Below the pieces are notes generated by a model. It did not search any database. It saw nothing but the letters and a program-made list of their open reading frames with translations, and was not told the origin of the DNA. From Alcanivorax sp. 24 (GTDB lineage: Bacteria; Pseudomonadota; Gammaproteobacteria; Pseudomonadales; Alcanivoracaceae), in NCBI RefSeq assembly GCF_004360225.1, contig NZ_SNUA01000003.1, positions 186,001 to 250,000 on the forward strand: DNA of 64,000 nucleotides, in the 5' to 3' direction. This document shows, piece by piece, positions 9,187-16,258 of this stretch (position 1 is its first letter; every line of letters begins with the position of its first letter). A program made the position numbers and the translations under genes.

Positions 9187-9411
9187 CTATGACCCGGCGG
9201 CACTGAGAACCATTTTCACTACCACGAAAACACCGATCACCAGACCCAACACCAGGACCACATAAACACCGATATAATCGCCGGGATTGCCCTTGTTAAA
9301 ATCCCGTTCGCGGTTGGCGTGGCTCTGCACACCAAACAGTCCGGCAAGAATACTTTTCAATACTTGCAGGGAGTTGGGGCGGTCCGAGCCGGAATTGTTC
9401 TGATCGCTCAT
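9187..9411 (-). CDS. DUF2970 small membrane protein
   Basis: The product is 74 residues. The first half is polar and contains LQVLKSILAGLFGVQSHANRERDF, the DUF2970 signature. It ends in one hydrophobic helix (about 46-70, YIGVYVVLVLGLVIGVFVVVKMVL). DUF2970 proteins are short, single-pass and uncharacterised. The gene starts 10 bases after the end of the MATE exporter gene, so the two are probably on one transcript. Confidence 0.8.
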   Translation of the reverse strand: MSDQNNSGSDRPNSLQVLKSILAGLFGVQSHANRERDFNKGNPGDYIGVYVVLVLGLVIGVFVVVKMVLSAAGS

Positions 9412-9421
9412 GAAGACCTCG

Positions 9422-10783
9422 TCATAATTGAATGTGAGCCCAGCTTCGGCGCACCCACAGCCCTCCCAACAGGGAAGAGGTCACCAGCCGTTGCAGAGCC
9501 TGTGCCAGCCAGATGCCAAGCAGTCCGAATCCCAGCCAGGGGCCAACGATATAGGCCAGCGGCAGGAACAGACACCATTGTACTACAAGGGTGACCATCA
9601 TGACCGACCGCGATGCGCCGGCCCCCAGCAAAGCCTGGGTAAAGATGATGGCCGCGCCGTCCAGGCAAATCGCCAGCCCGGTGATCATCAGCGGCACCCG
9701 TCCCAATGCCACCAGATCCGGCTGGTGCAGGAATAACCCCAGAATCCACTCCGGCGCCAGCCACATGGGCAATGCGGTGATGAACAACATCAGCACCGCC
9801 AGCCAGGTGACATCCCAGCCCCAGCGGTAGGCATCGGCGGTATCCCGGCGGCCCAGCGCCTGGCCCACCAGCGACGCGGCCGCCAGCCCGAGCCCGATGG
9901 CCGGCAGAATCAGCAGGAGGATCAAGGTGATCAGTACATGGGCCACCGCCACTTCATCGGCGCCGACCATGCCGATAATCCAGAACAGCACGGTAAGGCC
10001 GGCGGAGAAGAAGAACTGTTGCACCGAGTTGGGAATACTGACCCTGGCGATACTGCCCAAAGTGGCGGTGGAAGGCCAGGCGGCCATGAAACCGTGCTCA
10101 CGCCCCAGCTTCCAGGTTTGCAGCAGGTAAAGCAGACTGCCGAGATAAAGCGACAAGGTGGTACCGAGGCCTGCGCCCGCGGCGCCCATTTCCGGCAGGC
10201 CCAGACGGCCAAAGATCAGACCATAGCTGAGTACCACATTGGCCACATGGGTGGTGATCAGGGTGCGCATGTACACCGCGGGGCGGCTGATGCCGTTCCA
10301 ATAGCCGCGATAGCAAAAATTCATCGCCACCGCCCAGATGCCCAGCAAACGCATGTCAAAGTAGCCCTCGGCCAGCCCGGCGACCGGCGCATTGGGAGCA
10401 AGAAAATGCATCATCGGTGCGCTGAGCGCCAGAAACAGCGCGGTCAACGGCAGCGACAGCACCAGCCCCACCAGCAATCCGGCATTCAGGGGCAGGGCAT
10501 ATTGACGCTCGTCGCCTTCTCCTTTGCGCCGCGCCACCATGGCCTGCACCCCGGCGCCGAGCCCGATCACCACGCTGATCGACAGGAAGGCGGCATAGCC
10601 CCCCAGACCAACACCGGCCAGAGCATCACCGCCCAGCCGCCCGACCAGAGCGGCGTCGACCAGATTGAGCAGGCTTTGGCTTATCATGGCCGCCATGATG
10701 GGCAGGCCCAGGGCGAGGACGCGGCGGCTTCGATGCAGTGGAGGCAAGGTGATTTCCGGCTTTTTGACGAAAGCGGCAACCAT
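9422..10783 (-). CDS. MATE-family multidrug/Na+ efflux transporter
   Basis: The product is 453 residues with about 12 hydrophobic segments in two related halves. The first half starts with LALGLPIMAAMISQSLLNLVDAALVGRLGGDALAGVGLG, the characteristic MatE opening. NorM-like proteins of this family export cationic drugs using H+ or Na+ gradients. I chose the ATG at 10783. The frame also extends back through a TTG into the palindromic element just upstream, encoding residues that are not family-like. That element begins only 10 bases upstream of the ATG, so transcription of this gene must cross it or start inside it. Confidence 0.85.
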   Translation of the reverse strand: MVAAFVKKPEITLPPLHRSRRVLALGLPIMAAMISQSLLNLVDAALVGRLGGDALAGVGLGGYAAFLSISVVIGLGAGVQAMVARRKGEGDERQYALPLNAGLLVGLVLSLPLTALFLALSAPMMHFLAPNAPVAGLAEGYFDMRLLGIWAVAMNFCYRGYWNGISRPAVYMRTLITTHVANVVLSYGLIFGRLGLPEMGAAGAGLGTTLSLYLGSLLYLLQTWKLGREHGFMAAWPSTATLGSIARVSIPNSVQQFFFSAGLTVLFWIIGMVGADEVAVAHVLITLILLLILPAIGLGLAAASLVGQALGRRDTADAYRWGWDVTWLAVLMLFITALPMWLAPEWILGLFLHQPDLVALGRVPLMITGLAICLDGAAIIFTQALLGAGASRSVMMVTLVVQWCLFLPLAYIVGPWLGFGLLGIWLAQALQRLVTSSLLGGLWVRRSWAHIQL

Positions 10784-10793
10784 ACCAGAAAGT

Positions 10794-10909
10794 CCTAGAG
10801 CCTGTTTATAGTCTTTACCCCAGCGCAACCCGAAGGGCCGGGCCCACTTTCTTTAGGTGGAGAGGGGAGCTTCGGCGCGGCGGCGTAAAGACTATAAACA
10901 GGCTCTAGG
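10794..10909. repeat. Palindromic element, copy 1 (compact form)
   Basis: A perfect 25-bp inverted repeat frames a 116-base non-coding element: left arm 10794-10818, right arm 10885-10909. The arms begin CCTAGAGCCTGTTTATAG. The inside contains a 44-base core at 10821-10864 (CGAAGGGCCGGGCCCACTTT in its middle) that recurs with only two differences in copy 2 at 28734-28777. If the element proper starts at GAGCCTG, it is flanked by TA on both sides, which could be a short target duplication. It lies between the divergent MATE and nfuA genes. It encodes nothing recognisable and looks like a MITE or an intergenic palindrome family. Confidence 0.75.
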
Positions 10910-10945
10910 CCCCCCAGGATCAACCCGGAGAAAAACGCTGCCCCA

Positions 10946-10980
10946 TTGCAACCACGCAGTACCTGACTAAAATAGTCAGG
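10946..10980 (+). promoter_or_regulatory. nfuA promoter with overlapping IscR type-1 site
   Basis: A perfect palindrome CCTGACTAAAATAGTCAGG at 10962-10980 matches the type-1 IscR operator pattern (half-sites TGACTA and TAGTCA around an A/T centre). A plausible promoter overlaps it: TTGCAA (10946-10951), 16-base spacer, TAAAAT (10968-10973). A repressor on this site would cover the -10 element. The site is 24 bases upstream of the nfuA start, so it fits control of an Fe-S biogenesis gene by cluster status. Confidence 0.8.
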
Positions 10981-11003
10981 AAATACCCCAACCGGAAACC
11001 GGA

Positions 11004-11597
11004 ATGAGCGAAGAACTGATCCGCATCACCGACAGCGCCCAGGATTACCTCCGCGACCTGCTTTCCAAGCAGGACCAGGAGGGTATGGGCGTGCGTATCT
11101 TCGTCGAACGCCCCGGCACCCCCCATGCCGAGTGCTGCATGGCCTATTGCCCGCCGGATGAGCAGGAAGACGGGGATGTGCGCTATGACTATGAAGGCTT
11201 CCATGCCTGGATCGAGGGCAAGAGCGTACGCTACCTGGAAGACGCGGTGATCGATTACAAGAAGGACAGCATGGGCGGCCAGCTGACCTTCCGGGCCCCC
11301 AAATCCCGGGTCCCCGACATCAGCCCCGATGCCAGCCTGGAAGAACGCATCAACTATGTCCTGTACGCGGAGATCAACCCGAATCTGGCGGCTCACGGTG
11401 GTAGCGTGCAGCTGCTGGAACTGACCGAGGACAATGTGGCGGTGCTGGAATTCGGCGGCGGCTGTCAGGGGTGTTCGGTGGTGGATGTCACCTTGCGTGA
11501 TGGCGTGGAGCGTACCCTCAAGGAGCGCCTGCCAGAACTGACCGGCGTGCGGGACAAGACCGATCACAGCGTTACCGACAACGCCTACTACAGTTGA
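11004..11597 (+). CDS. nfuA: Fe/S biogenesis protein NfuA
   Basis: The product is 197 residues: a degenerate A-type carrier domain at the N-terminus (about 1-100) and a C-terminal NifU-like domain with the cluster-binding CxxC in GGGCQGCSVVDVTL (C154, C157). NfuA accepts [4Fe-4S] clusters and delivers them to client enzymes under iron limitation or oxidative stress. Length and domain order match E. coli and Pseudomonas NfuA. The IscR-type palindrome in its promoter supports the assignment. Confidence 0.95.
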   Translation: MSEELIRITDSAQDYLRDLLSKQDQEGMGVRIFVERPGTPHAECCMAYCPPDEQEDGDVRYDYEGFHAWIEGKSVRYLEDAVIDYKKDSMGGQLTFRAPKSRVPDISPDASLEERINYVLYAEINPNLAAHGGSVQLLELTEDNVAVLEFGGGCQGCSVVDVTLRDGVERTLKERLPELTGVRDKTDHSVTDNAYYS

Positions 11598-11617
11598 TTT
11601 CCCGGTCGACTATCGAC

Positions 11618-11690
11618 TTCGCTTGCAAGCAAGCTTCCCACAGCGGCTTCGTAGTCCGATCCGTGGGAAGCCGCTTTAGCGGCGAATAGC
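11618..11690. repeat. REP-like hairpin, copy A (nfuA/M48 convergent junction)
   Basis: Inner arms GCTTCCCAC (11633-11641) and GTGGGAAGC (11663-11671) enclose a loop containing GGCTTCGTAGT. Outer arms TTCGCT.../...GCGGCGAA extend the structure. The same hairpin type recurs at 36653-36738 and 39228-39298, again between converging genes. This is consistent with a REP-type extragenic palindrome. Confidence 0.65.
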
Positions 11691-11754
11691 GTCTAGCGTG
11701 CCAGCGAGCTGTCGGACGCCACCACTCCACGGACCACGATTCGTTTGCCTCCGA

Positions 11755-12540
11755 TTATCCGCAGTTTGGCCTTTTGCCCGCAGCGCGGGCCTGCTGATAC
11801 AGCGGCAGGGCGTCAGACATGCTGGCCTCCAGATCTTCGATACGGGTGCCACTGGAGGGGTGAGTGGACAACAGCTCCGGCGGGCTGCCATTGCTGGCCG
11901 CAGCCATGTTTTTCCACAACTCCACGCTTTGACGCGGATCGAATCCGGCTCGGGCCATCATCCGCAAGCCGATGATGTCGGCCTCGGATTCATGCTTTCG
12001 GCTGAAGGGCAGCGTCACGCCCACCTGAGTACCCAGCCCCAGGGCCGCCATCAGGCCTTGCTGGGCCGCACCGCCGCTGTCCCCGGCCAGGGCCGCCAGC
12101 AATTGCGTGCCGGTATCCGTGGCGTATTGAATCGACATGCGCTCATTGGAGTGCTGGGCCAGCACATGACCCACTTCATGACCCAGCACCGCGGCCAGTT
12201 GATCCTGGGTCTTGGCCACTTTCAGCAAGCCGGTATAGACCCCGATTTTGCCGCCAGGCAAAGCGAAGGCGTTGGCGGCAGGATCGTCGAACAATGTCAC
12301 TTCCCACTGCTGGTCACTGCCGGACTCGGCGGTAACCGCGTCGGCCACGCATTGCACATACCGTTTTTGCTTACTGTTGGTACTGATCTTCTGTTCCGTT
12401 TTCATTTGATCGTAAGCGGCCATGCCCATTTCATTCATCTGGTCCGCGGGCATCAGCAAGAACTGGCTGCGGCCCAGCGGTGAAGTGGCACAGGCGGTCA
12501 GCGTCAGGGCGGCCAGTACGGGCAGGGCGATTCTTTTCAT
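11755..12540 (-). CDS. M48-family metalloprotease lipoprotein (LoiP/YggG-like)
   Basis: The product is 261 residues with a lipoprotein signal (LTLTAC, Cys17). The zinc-protease motif HEVGH lies at 121-125 and the third-ligand motif ESEADIIGL further on. This is the layout of periplasmic M48 peptidases such as LoiP/YcaL, which act in outer-membrane protein quality control. The start at 12540 follows AAGGAGGAAAAC and encodes the signal peptide directly. It sits 14 bases downstream of the ABC1-kinase gene on the same strand and is probably co-transcribed. Confidence 0.9.
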   Translation of the reverse strand: MKRIALPVLAALTLTACATSPLGRSQFLLMPADQMNEMGMAAYDQMKTEQKISTNSKQKRYVQCVADAVTAESGSDQQWEVTLFDDPAANAFALPGGKIGVYTGLLKVAKTQDQLAAVLGHEVGHVLAQHSNERMSIQYATDTGTQLLAALAGDSGGAAQQGLMAALGLGTQVGVTLPFSRKHESEADIIGLRMMARAGFDPRQSVELWKNMAAASNGSPPELLSTHPSSGTRIEDLEASMSDALPLYQQARAAGKRPNCG

Positions 12541-12554
12541 CAATGTTTTCCTCC

Positions 12555-14219
12555 TTATTCCCACTCGCGCAAATGGCGGCGGGCTATCCATAGCAACCAT
12601 GTGGACCACAGTCCACACGCCAATAATACCAGCACTCCGGGCACGGAAAGATCCCAAATTGTCGGCGGCACCCGTCCGGCCAGCATCAGCGCGCCAGCAA
12701 TCATCGATGCGCAGACCAAAAGCGTTTGTATCTGCCGGTATTGACCGCGCTCCAGACGGCTCACCAAACGCTCCAGATGGCGCGGATCGACACCGCCATC
12801 AGCGCGCCCGCCAGCCAGCGTCGCCGGTGGGGGAGGAGCATAGAGCCGGTCAACCGCATCCAGGGCCCGCAGCCCGAGACTGCGCACCAGCCGTTTAGGC
12901 CCATAGCGTTGTCGCAGCAGCCGGTGCATCAAGGGTTCCGCCTCACGGATCAGGTCGAAGCGCGGGTTCAGCAGACGGCCAAAGCCTTCCAGGGTAATCA
13001 GGGCCTTGATCAACAAGGCGATATCGCTGGGCAGGATCAGCCCGTGATTGCGGATCAGGGCGGTGATGTCGCCGAGCAGGGCGGGCAGGTCCAGGTCCGC
13101 CAGCGGCAAACCATAGTAACGGGACACCACGTCCTCCACATCCGCCACCAACTGATCAAAGTTGAGCGGTTGGCCGTCGGACCAACCGGTCAGGACCGCC
13201 GCGGCATGCTCCGACTCCCGGGTTATGATGGCACGCACCAATTGCACGATCTGTTCGCGCCGCCCATCGGTCAGCTTGCCGACCATGCCGAAGTCGAGCA
13301 GGCCGATGCGGTTGTTGCTCAGAATCAGTACGTTGCCAGGGTGAGGGTCAGCGTGGAAAAAACCGTCCTCCAGGGCCATTTTCCAGGCCACCATGGCGCC
13401 ACGTCTCGCCACCAGCGGCCGATCCACGCCGAGCGCGTCAAGCCGGGCCAGATCCCGCGCCGGCGTACCGTTGAGCCGTTGCTGCACCTGCAAGGTGGCG
13501 GAACTGAGACGGGTGTGGACTTTCGGAACCATCACCCAGCGCAGCCCCTTGACGTTCTGGCGAATGCGCTCGGCATTGCGCGCTTCAATGGTGAAATCCA
13601 ACTCCCGGGTGAGCGAGCGATGAAACTCGCGCACCAGTTCCACCGGGCGGTAGCGGCGCAGCTCCTGGGAATTGTCGGAGGCCAGTTTGGCGAGTTGATC
13701 CAGCAGCCGCAGGTCGGATTGAATCTTGGCCTCGATGCCAGGCTTTCTCACCTTGATCACCACCCGATCACCGGAGCGGGTCACCGCGGCGTGCACCTGG
13801 CCGATGGACGCCACACCCAGCGGACGCTCATCCACCGAAGCGAACACCTGATCCAGCGGCCGCCCCAGTGCCGCCTCCACCGCCGGGGTCAGACTGGCAA
13901 AGGATACCGGCCGGGCTCGATCCTGCAGCCTTTCAAACTGTTCGATCCATTCCGGTGAAAACAAATCCACCCGGGTCGCCAGCACCTGACCGAGCTTGAC
14001 GAAGGTAGGCCCCATTTCCTCCATGGCATGACGCAGACGCTCGGCACTGCCCATATGCAGGGAGCGGGGATCCAGCCCGCTGCGCAACAAACGCCCGGCG
14101 TGTTCGATCATCGGCGCCAGGCCCAACCGGCGCAGCATGTCAGCAAATCCGTATTTCAGCAGAATCGCCGCCAGCTCATTGAGGCGGCGCAGATCCTGGC
14201 CGGTGTGCAGCAGATTCAT
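12555..14219 (-). CDS. ABC1/UbiB-family atypical kinase, first of two in the window
   Basis: The product is 554 residues. It carries the UbiB-family hallmarks: MGPTFVKLGQVLATR (the KxGQ motif, about 69-83), the Ala-rich nucleotide loop PLGVASIGQVHAA, VVIKVRKPG, EDGFFHADPHPGNVLI and LLDFGMVGKL. Two hydrophobic helices close the C-terminus (about 495-545). These proteins support ubiquinone synthesis or lipid/quinone transport through weak ATPase activity. UbiB itself is normally in an ubiE-ubiJ-ubiB cluster, which is absent here, so this may be a paralogue rather than ubiB. Confidence 0.85.
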   Translation of the reverse strand: MNLLHTGQDLRRLNELAAILLKYGFADMLRRLGLAPMIEHAGRLLRSGLDPRSLHMGSAERLRHAMEEMGPTFVKLGQVLATRVDLFSPEWIEQFERLQDRARPVSFASLTPAVEAALGRPLDQVFASVDERPLGVASIGQVHAAVTRSGDRVVIKVRKPGIEAKIQSDLRLLDQLAKLASDNSQELRRYRPVELVREFHRSLTRELDFTIEARNAERIRQNVKGLRWVMVPKVHTRLSSATLQVQQRLNGTPARDLARLDALGVDRPLVARRGAMVAWKMALEDGFFHADPHPGNVLILSNNRIGLLDFGMVGKLTDGRREQIVQLVRAIITRESEHAAAVLTGWSDGQPLNFDQLVADVEDVVSRYYGLPLADLDLPALLGDITALIRNHGLILPSDIALLIKALITLEGFGRLLNPRFDLIREAEPLMHRLLRQRYGPKRLVRSLGLRALDAVDRLYAPPPPATLAGGRADGGVDPRHLERLVSRLERGQYRQIQTLLVCASMIAGALMLAGRVPPTIWDLSVPGVLVLLACGLWSTWLLWIARRHLREWE

Positions 14220-14256
14220 GATGTCCGTGCTTCCTTTGAACAGACCTTTACCGCGC

Positions 14257-15141
14257 TCATCGCGGATTCGCCAAGCGTACCTGGAACCATTGGTCCAGAG
14301 AATCGGCGATCACCGCCGGATTATCCTCCGGCACGAAATGCAGCCCCGGCCCCGCATGGACCACATCCAGGTATTTCAGCCGTTGTTTGAACCAGGGGAT
14401 ACGTTGTTCGGGCAGCACCGCGCCCGGGCGGAAGTGCAACAGCAACATCGGCTGGTCCATCTCCGGCAGACGCTTTTCGATTTCCTCAACCGCCAGCCAG
14501 GTTTCCCCCTGGCGATCATCGATTGGCAACTCGGAGGGCAGGGCACGGATCGCCCGGCGGCTGTCTCGATCGGGGAACGCGGCACGATAAACGTTCATGA
14601 CGCTGCGAGGCAAACGCCGCAAGGTGCCCATGGGCAATACCGTGTTAACGAACAGATTGTGGCGTTGCAGCAACCAGGGGCTCAGAGCTGGCTGACGAAA
14701 AGCGAAATACAGCGGACGCGCGATCAGCGGAAACTCTTGCCAGTCAAAGGTGAAAGGGAAGGTCTCCATGAAGACCAGGGCACGGACCTGGCTCGGCTGC
14801 TGCTGCGCCAGTCTGAAACCAAGCGGACCACCCCAGTCGTGCAGCACCAGGATCACCGGCTCAAGCGCCAGTTGCTCAACAAAACCGGACAGAAAGTGAT
14901 GGAGCGTACATAGCCGGTAATCCAGATCCGGCTTGGCGCTGCGGCCGAAACCGGGAAGGTCCAACGCGACGCAGCGGTAACGGTGACGCAGAAGCTTGAT
15001 CACGTTCCGCCACAGATAACTGCTGGTGGGATTGCCATGCACGAACAACAAGGTGGGGCCGGAGCCTTCGTCCAGATAATGCAGCCGTTGCCCGTGCACC
15101 GATACATAGTGGGATCGGAAGGGGCAGTCCGCGAAGCCCAT
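14257..15141 (-). CDS. Haloalkane dehalogenase-like alpha/beta hydrolase
   Basis: The product is 294 residues from ATG 15141. It has HGNPTSSYLWRN (with the halide-stabilising Asn37) and the nucleophile elbow LVLHDWGGPLGF, where Asp102 replaces the usual serine and is followed by the halide-binding Trp103. The C-terminal catalytic histidine is in GLHFVPEDNP (His268). Asp nucleophile plus Asn/Trp is the haloalkane dehalogenase signature, as in LinB and DadB of Alcanivorax. A TTG at 15198 could add 19 residues. It is encoded divergently from the SET gene; their spacing implies a shared promoter region. Confidence 0.82.
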   Translation of the reverse strand: MGFADCPFRSHYVSVHGQRLHYLDEGSGPTLLFVHGNPTSSYLWRNVIKLLRHRYRCVALDLPGFGRSAKPDLDYRLCTLHHFLSGFVEQLALEPVILVLHDWGGPLGFRLAQQQPSQVRALVFMETFPFTFDWQEFPLIARPLYFAFRQPALSPWLLQRHNLFVNTVLPMGTLRRLPRSVMNVYRAAFPDRDSRRAIRALPSELPIDDRQGETWLAVEEIEKRLPEMDQPMLLLHFRPGAVLPEQRIPWFKQRLKYLDVVHAGPGLHFVPEDNPAVIADSLDQWFQVRLANPR

Positions 15142-15203
15142 GCCATGCGCCCTGATAGCTTTTCTGGCAAGATGCCACGCTGACGATAACAACTGCAAGC
15201 ACG

Positions 15204-15530
15204 ATGCCCATGAAACCCTACGTTCGTCACGACCTGGTTTTGGTCCAGACCAGTGATATCCATGGCAAGGGGCTGTTCGCCCGCCAACGTCTTCCCGCCG
15301 GCACCGTGCTCGGCGTGCTGAAAACCAAGCCCGCTCGTCGCAACGGTCCCTATGTGCTGTGGCTGGATGACGACGGCGAGGAGCGGCACCGGGTTTTATG
15401 CGAGCTGCGTTACATCAATCACGGCCGGCCGGCCAATGTGGCTTACTATGACGACCTCACCGTGGTGACGCTGAAAGCGGTGAAGGCAGGGCAGGAACTG
15501 TTGCACGATTACGGTGAGGATTGGGCGTAG
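15204..15530 (+). CDS. Small SET-domain protein (predicted lysine methyltransferase)
   Basis: The product is 108 residues consisting of little more than a SET fold: IHGKGLFARQRLPAGTVLGV at the start, RYINHGRPANVAYYD (the Asn-His cofactor motif) and ELLHDYGEDW at the end. Bacterial stand-alone SET proteins methylate lysines or have unknown targets; the substrate here cannot be predicted. Translation could start at ATG 15204 or at ATG 15210. Confidence 0.8.
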   Translation: MPMKPYVRHDLVLVQTSDIHGKGLFARQRLPAGTVLGVLKTKPARRNGPYVLWLDDDGEERHRVLCELRYINHGRPANVAYYDDLTVVTLKAVKAGQELLHDYGEDWA

Positions 15531-15538
15531 TCCGGGAG

Positions 15539-15554
15539 CCCCTTTTAAAAGGGG
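15539..15554. terminator. Palindromic terminator candidate between SET gene and rluA
   Basis: The perfect 16-base palindrome CCCCTTTTAAAAGGGG includes the rluA stop codon (TAA on the minus strand at 15545-15547) and lies nine bases after the SET stop. It could end both converging transcripts. Confidence 0.4.
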
Positions 15555-16258
15555 ACCGGCGAAACGAACTCGCTCCACAGTCCGGTGTGAGGATGATTGA
15601 AGGCCAGCTTGTGGGCATGCAGCAGCAACCGCTCGCTGGCGGCGAGCACCGCTTCGGGCGCGTAGAGATCGCAGCCGAGAATCGGATGCCCCAGCTCCCG
15701 GCAGTGAATACGCAGCTGATGGCTGCGCCCGGTTACCGGCCGCAGCCGTAACCGGGTGCGGCCTCGGACGGTGTCCCGCTCCAGCACTTTCCATTGGGTG
15801 AGCGCCACCTTGCCGGTTTCGAAACAGACTTTCTGCAGCGGCCTATTGGGCCAGTCGGCGATCAGCGGCAAGTCCACCGCGCCGTCTCCGTATTCCACCA
15901 GGCCGTCCACCACGGCCTGATATTCCTTGAATACCCGGCGTTGCTGGAAGGCGCGGCTGAGCTGGCTCTGCGCTTCGCGAGTCAGAGCGAACACCATGAT
16001 TCCGGAGGTATCCAGATCGAGCCGGTGCACCAGCCGTATTTCCGGAAAGTCCACCGCCAGACGCCGGATCACGCAGTCCTTGTTCTCCGGCGCCCGGCCC
16101 GGCACGCTGAGCAGGAAGGCGGGCTTGTTTACCACCAGAAGGTGATCGTCCCGGTGCAGGATGACCACCTCCTCATGGCAACGGGGCACGATGTAGTGCT
16201 CCGGCTGCCGGGCCCGCGGCAAGCGCACCGGGTCATCCCCAGATGGCGTCATGGACAT
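15545..16258 (-). CDS. rluA: RluA-family pseudouridine synthase (23S rRNA/tRNA)
   Basis: The product is 237 residues. The catalytic motif is HRLDLDTSGIMVFAL (about residues 78-92), with the catalytic aspartate in RLDxDTSG. Family elements LLVVNKPAFLLSVPGR and VTGRSHQLRIHCRELGHPILGCDLY follow the RluA pattern. The short length and lack of an S4 domain favour RluA itself (23S U746 and tRNA U32) over RluC/RluD. The start region overlaps the end of lon by 20-26 bases depending on which of two ATGs is used. Confidence 0.88.
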   Translation of the reverse strand: MSMTPSGDDPVRLPRARQPEHYIVPRCHEEVVILHRDDHLLVVNKPAFLLSVPGRAPENKDCVIRRLAVDFPEIRLVHRLDLDTSGIMVFALTREAQSQLSRAFQQRRVFKEYQAVVDGLVEYGDGAVDLPLIADWPNRPLQKVCFETGKVALTQWKVLERDTVRGRTRLRLRPVTGRSHQLRIHCRELGHPILGCDLYAPEAVLAASERLLLHAHKLAFNHPHTGLWSEFVSPVPF

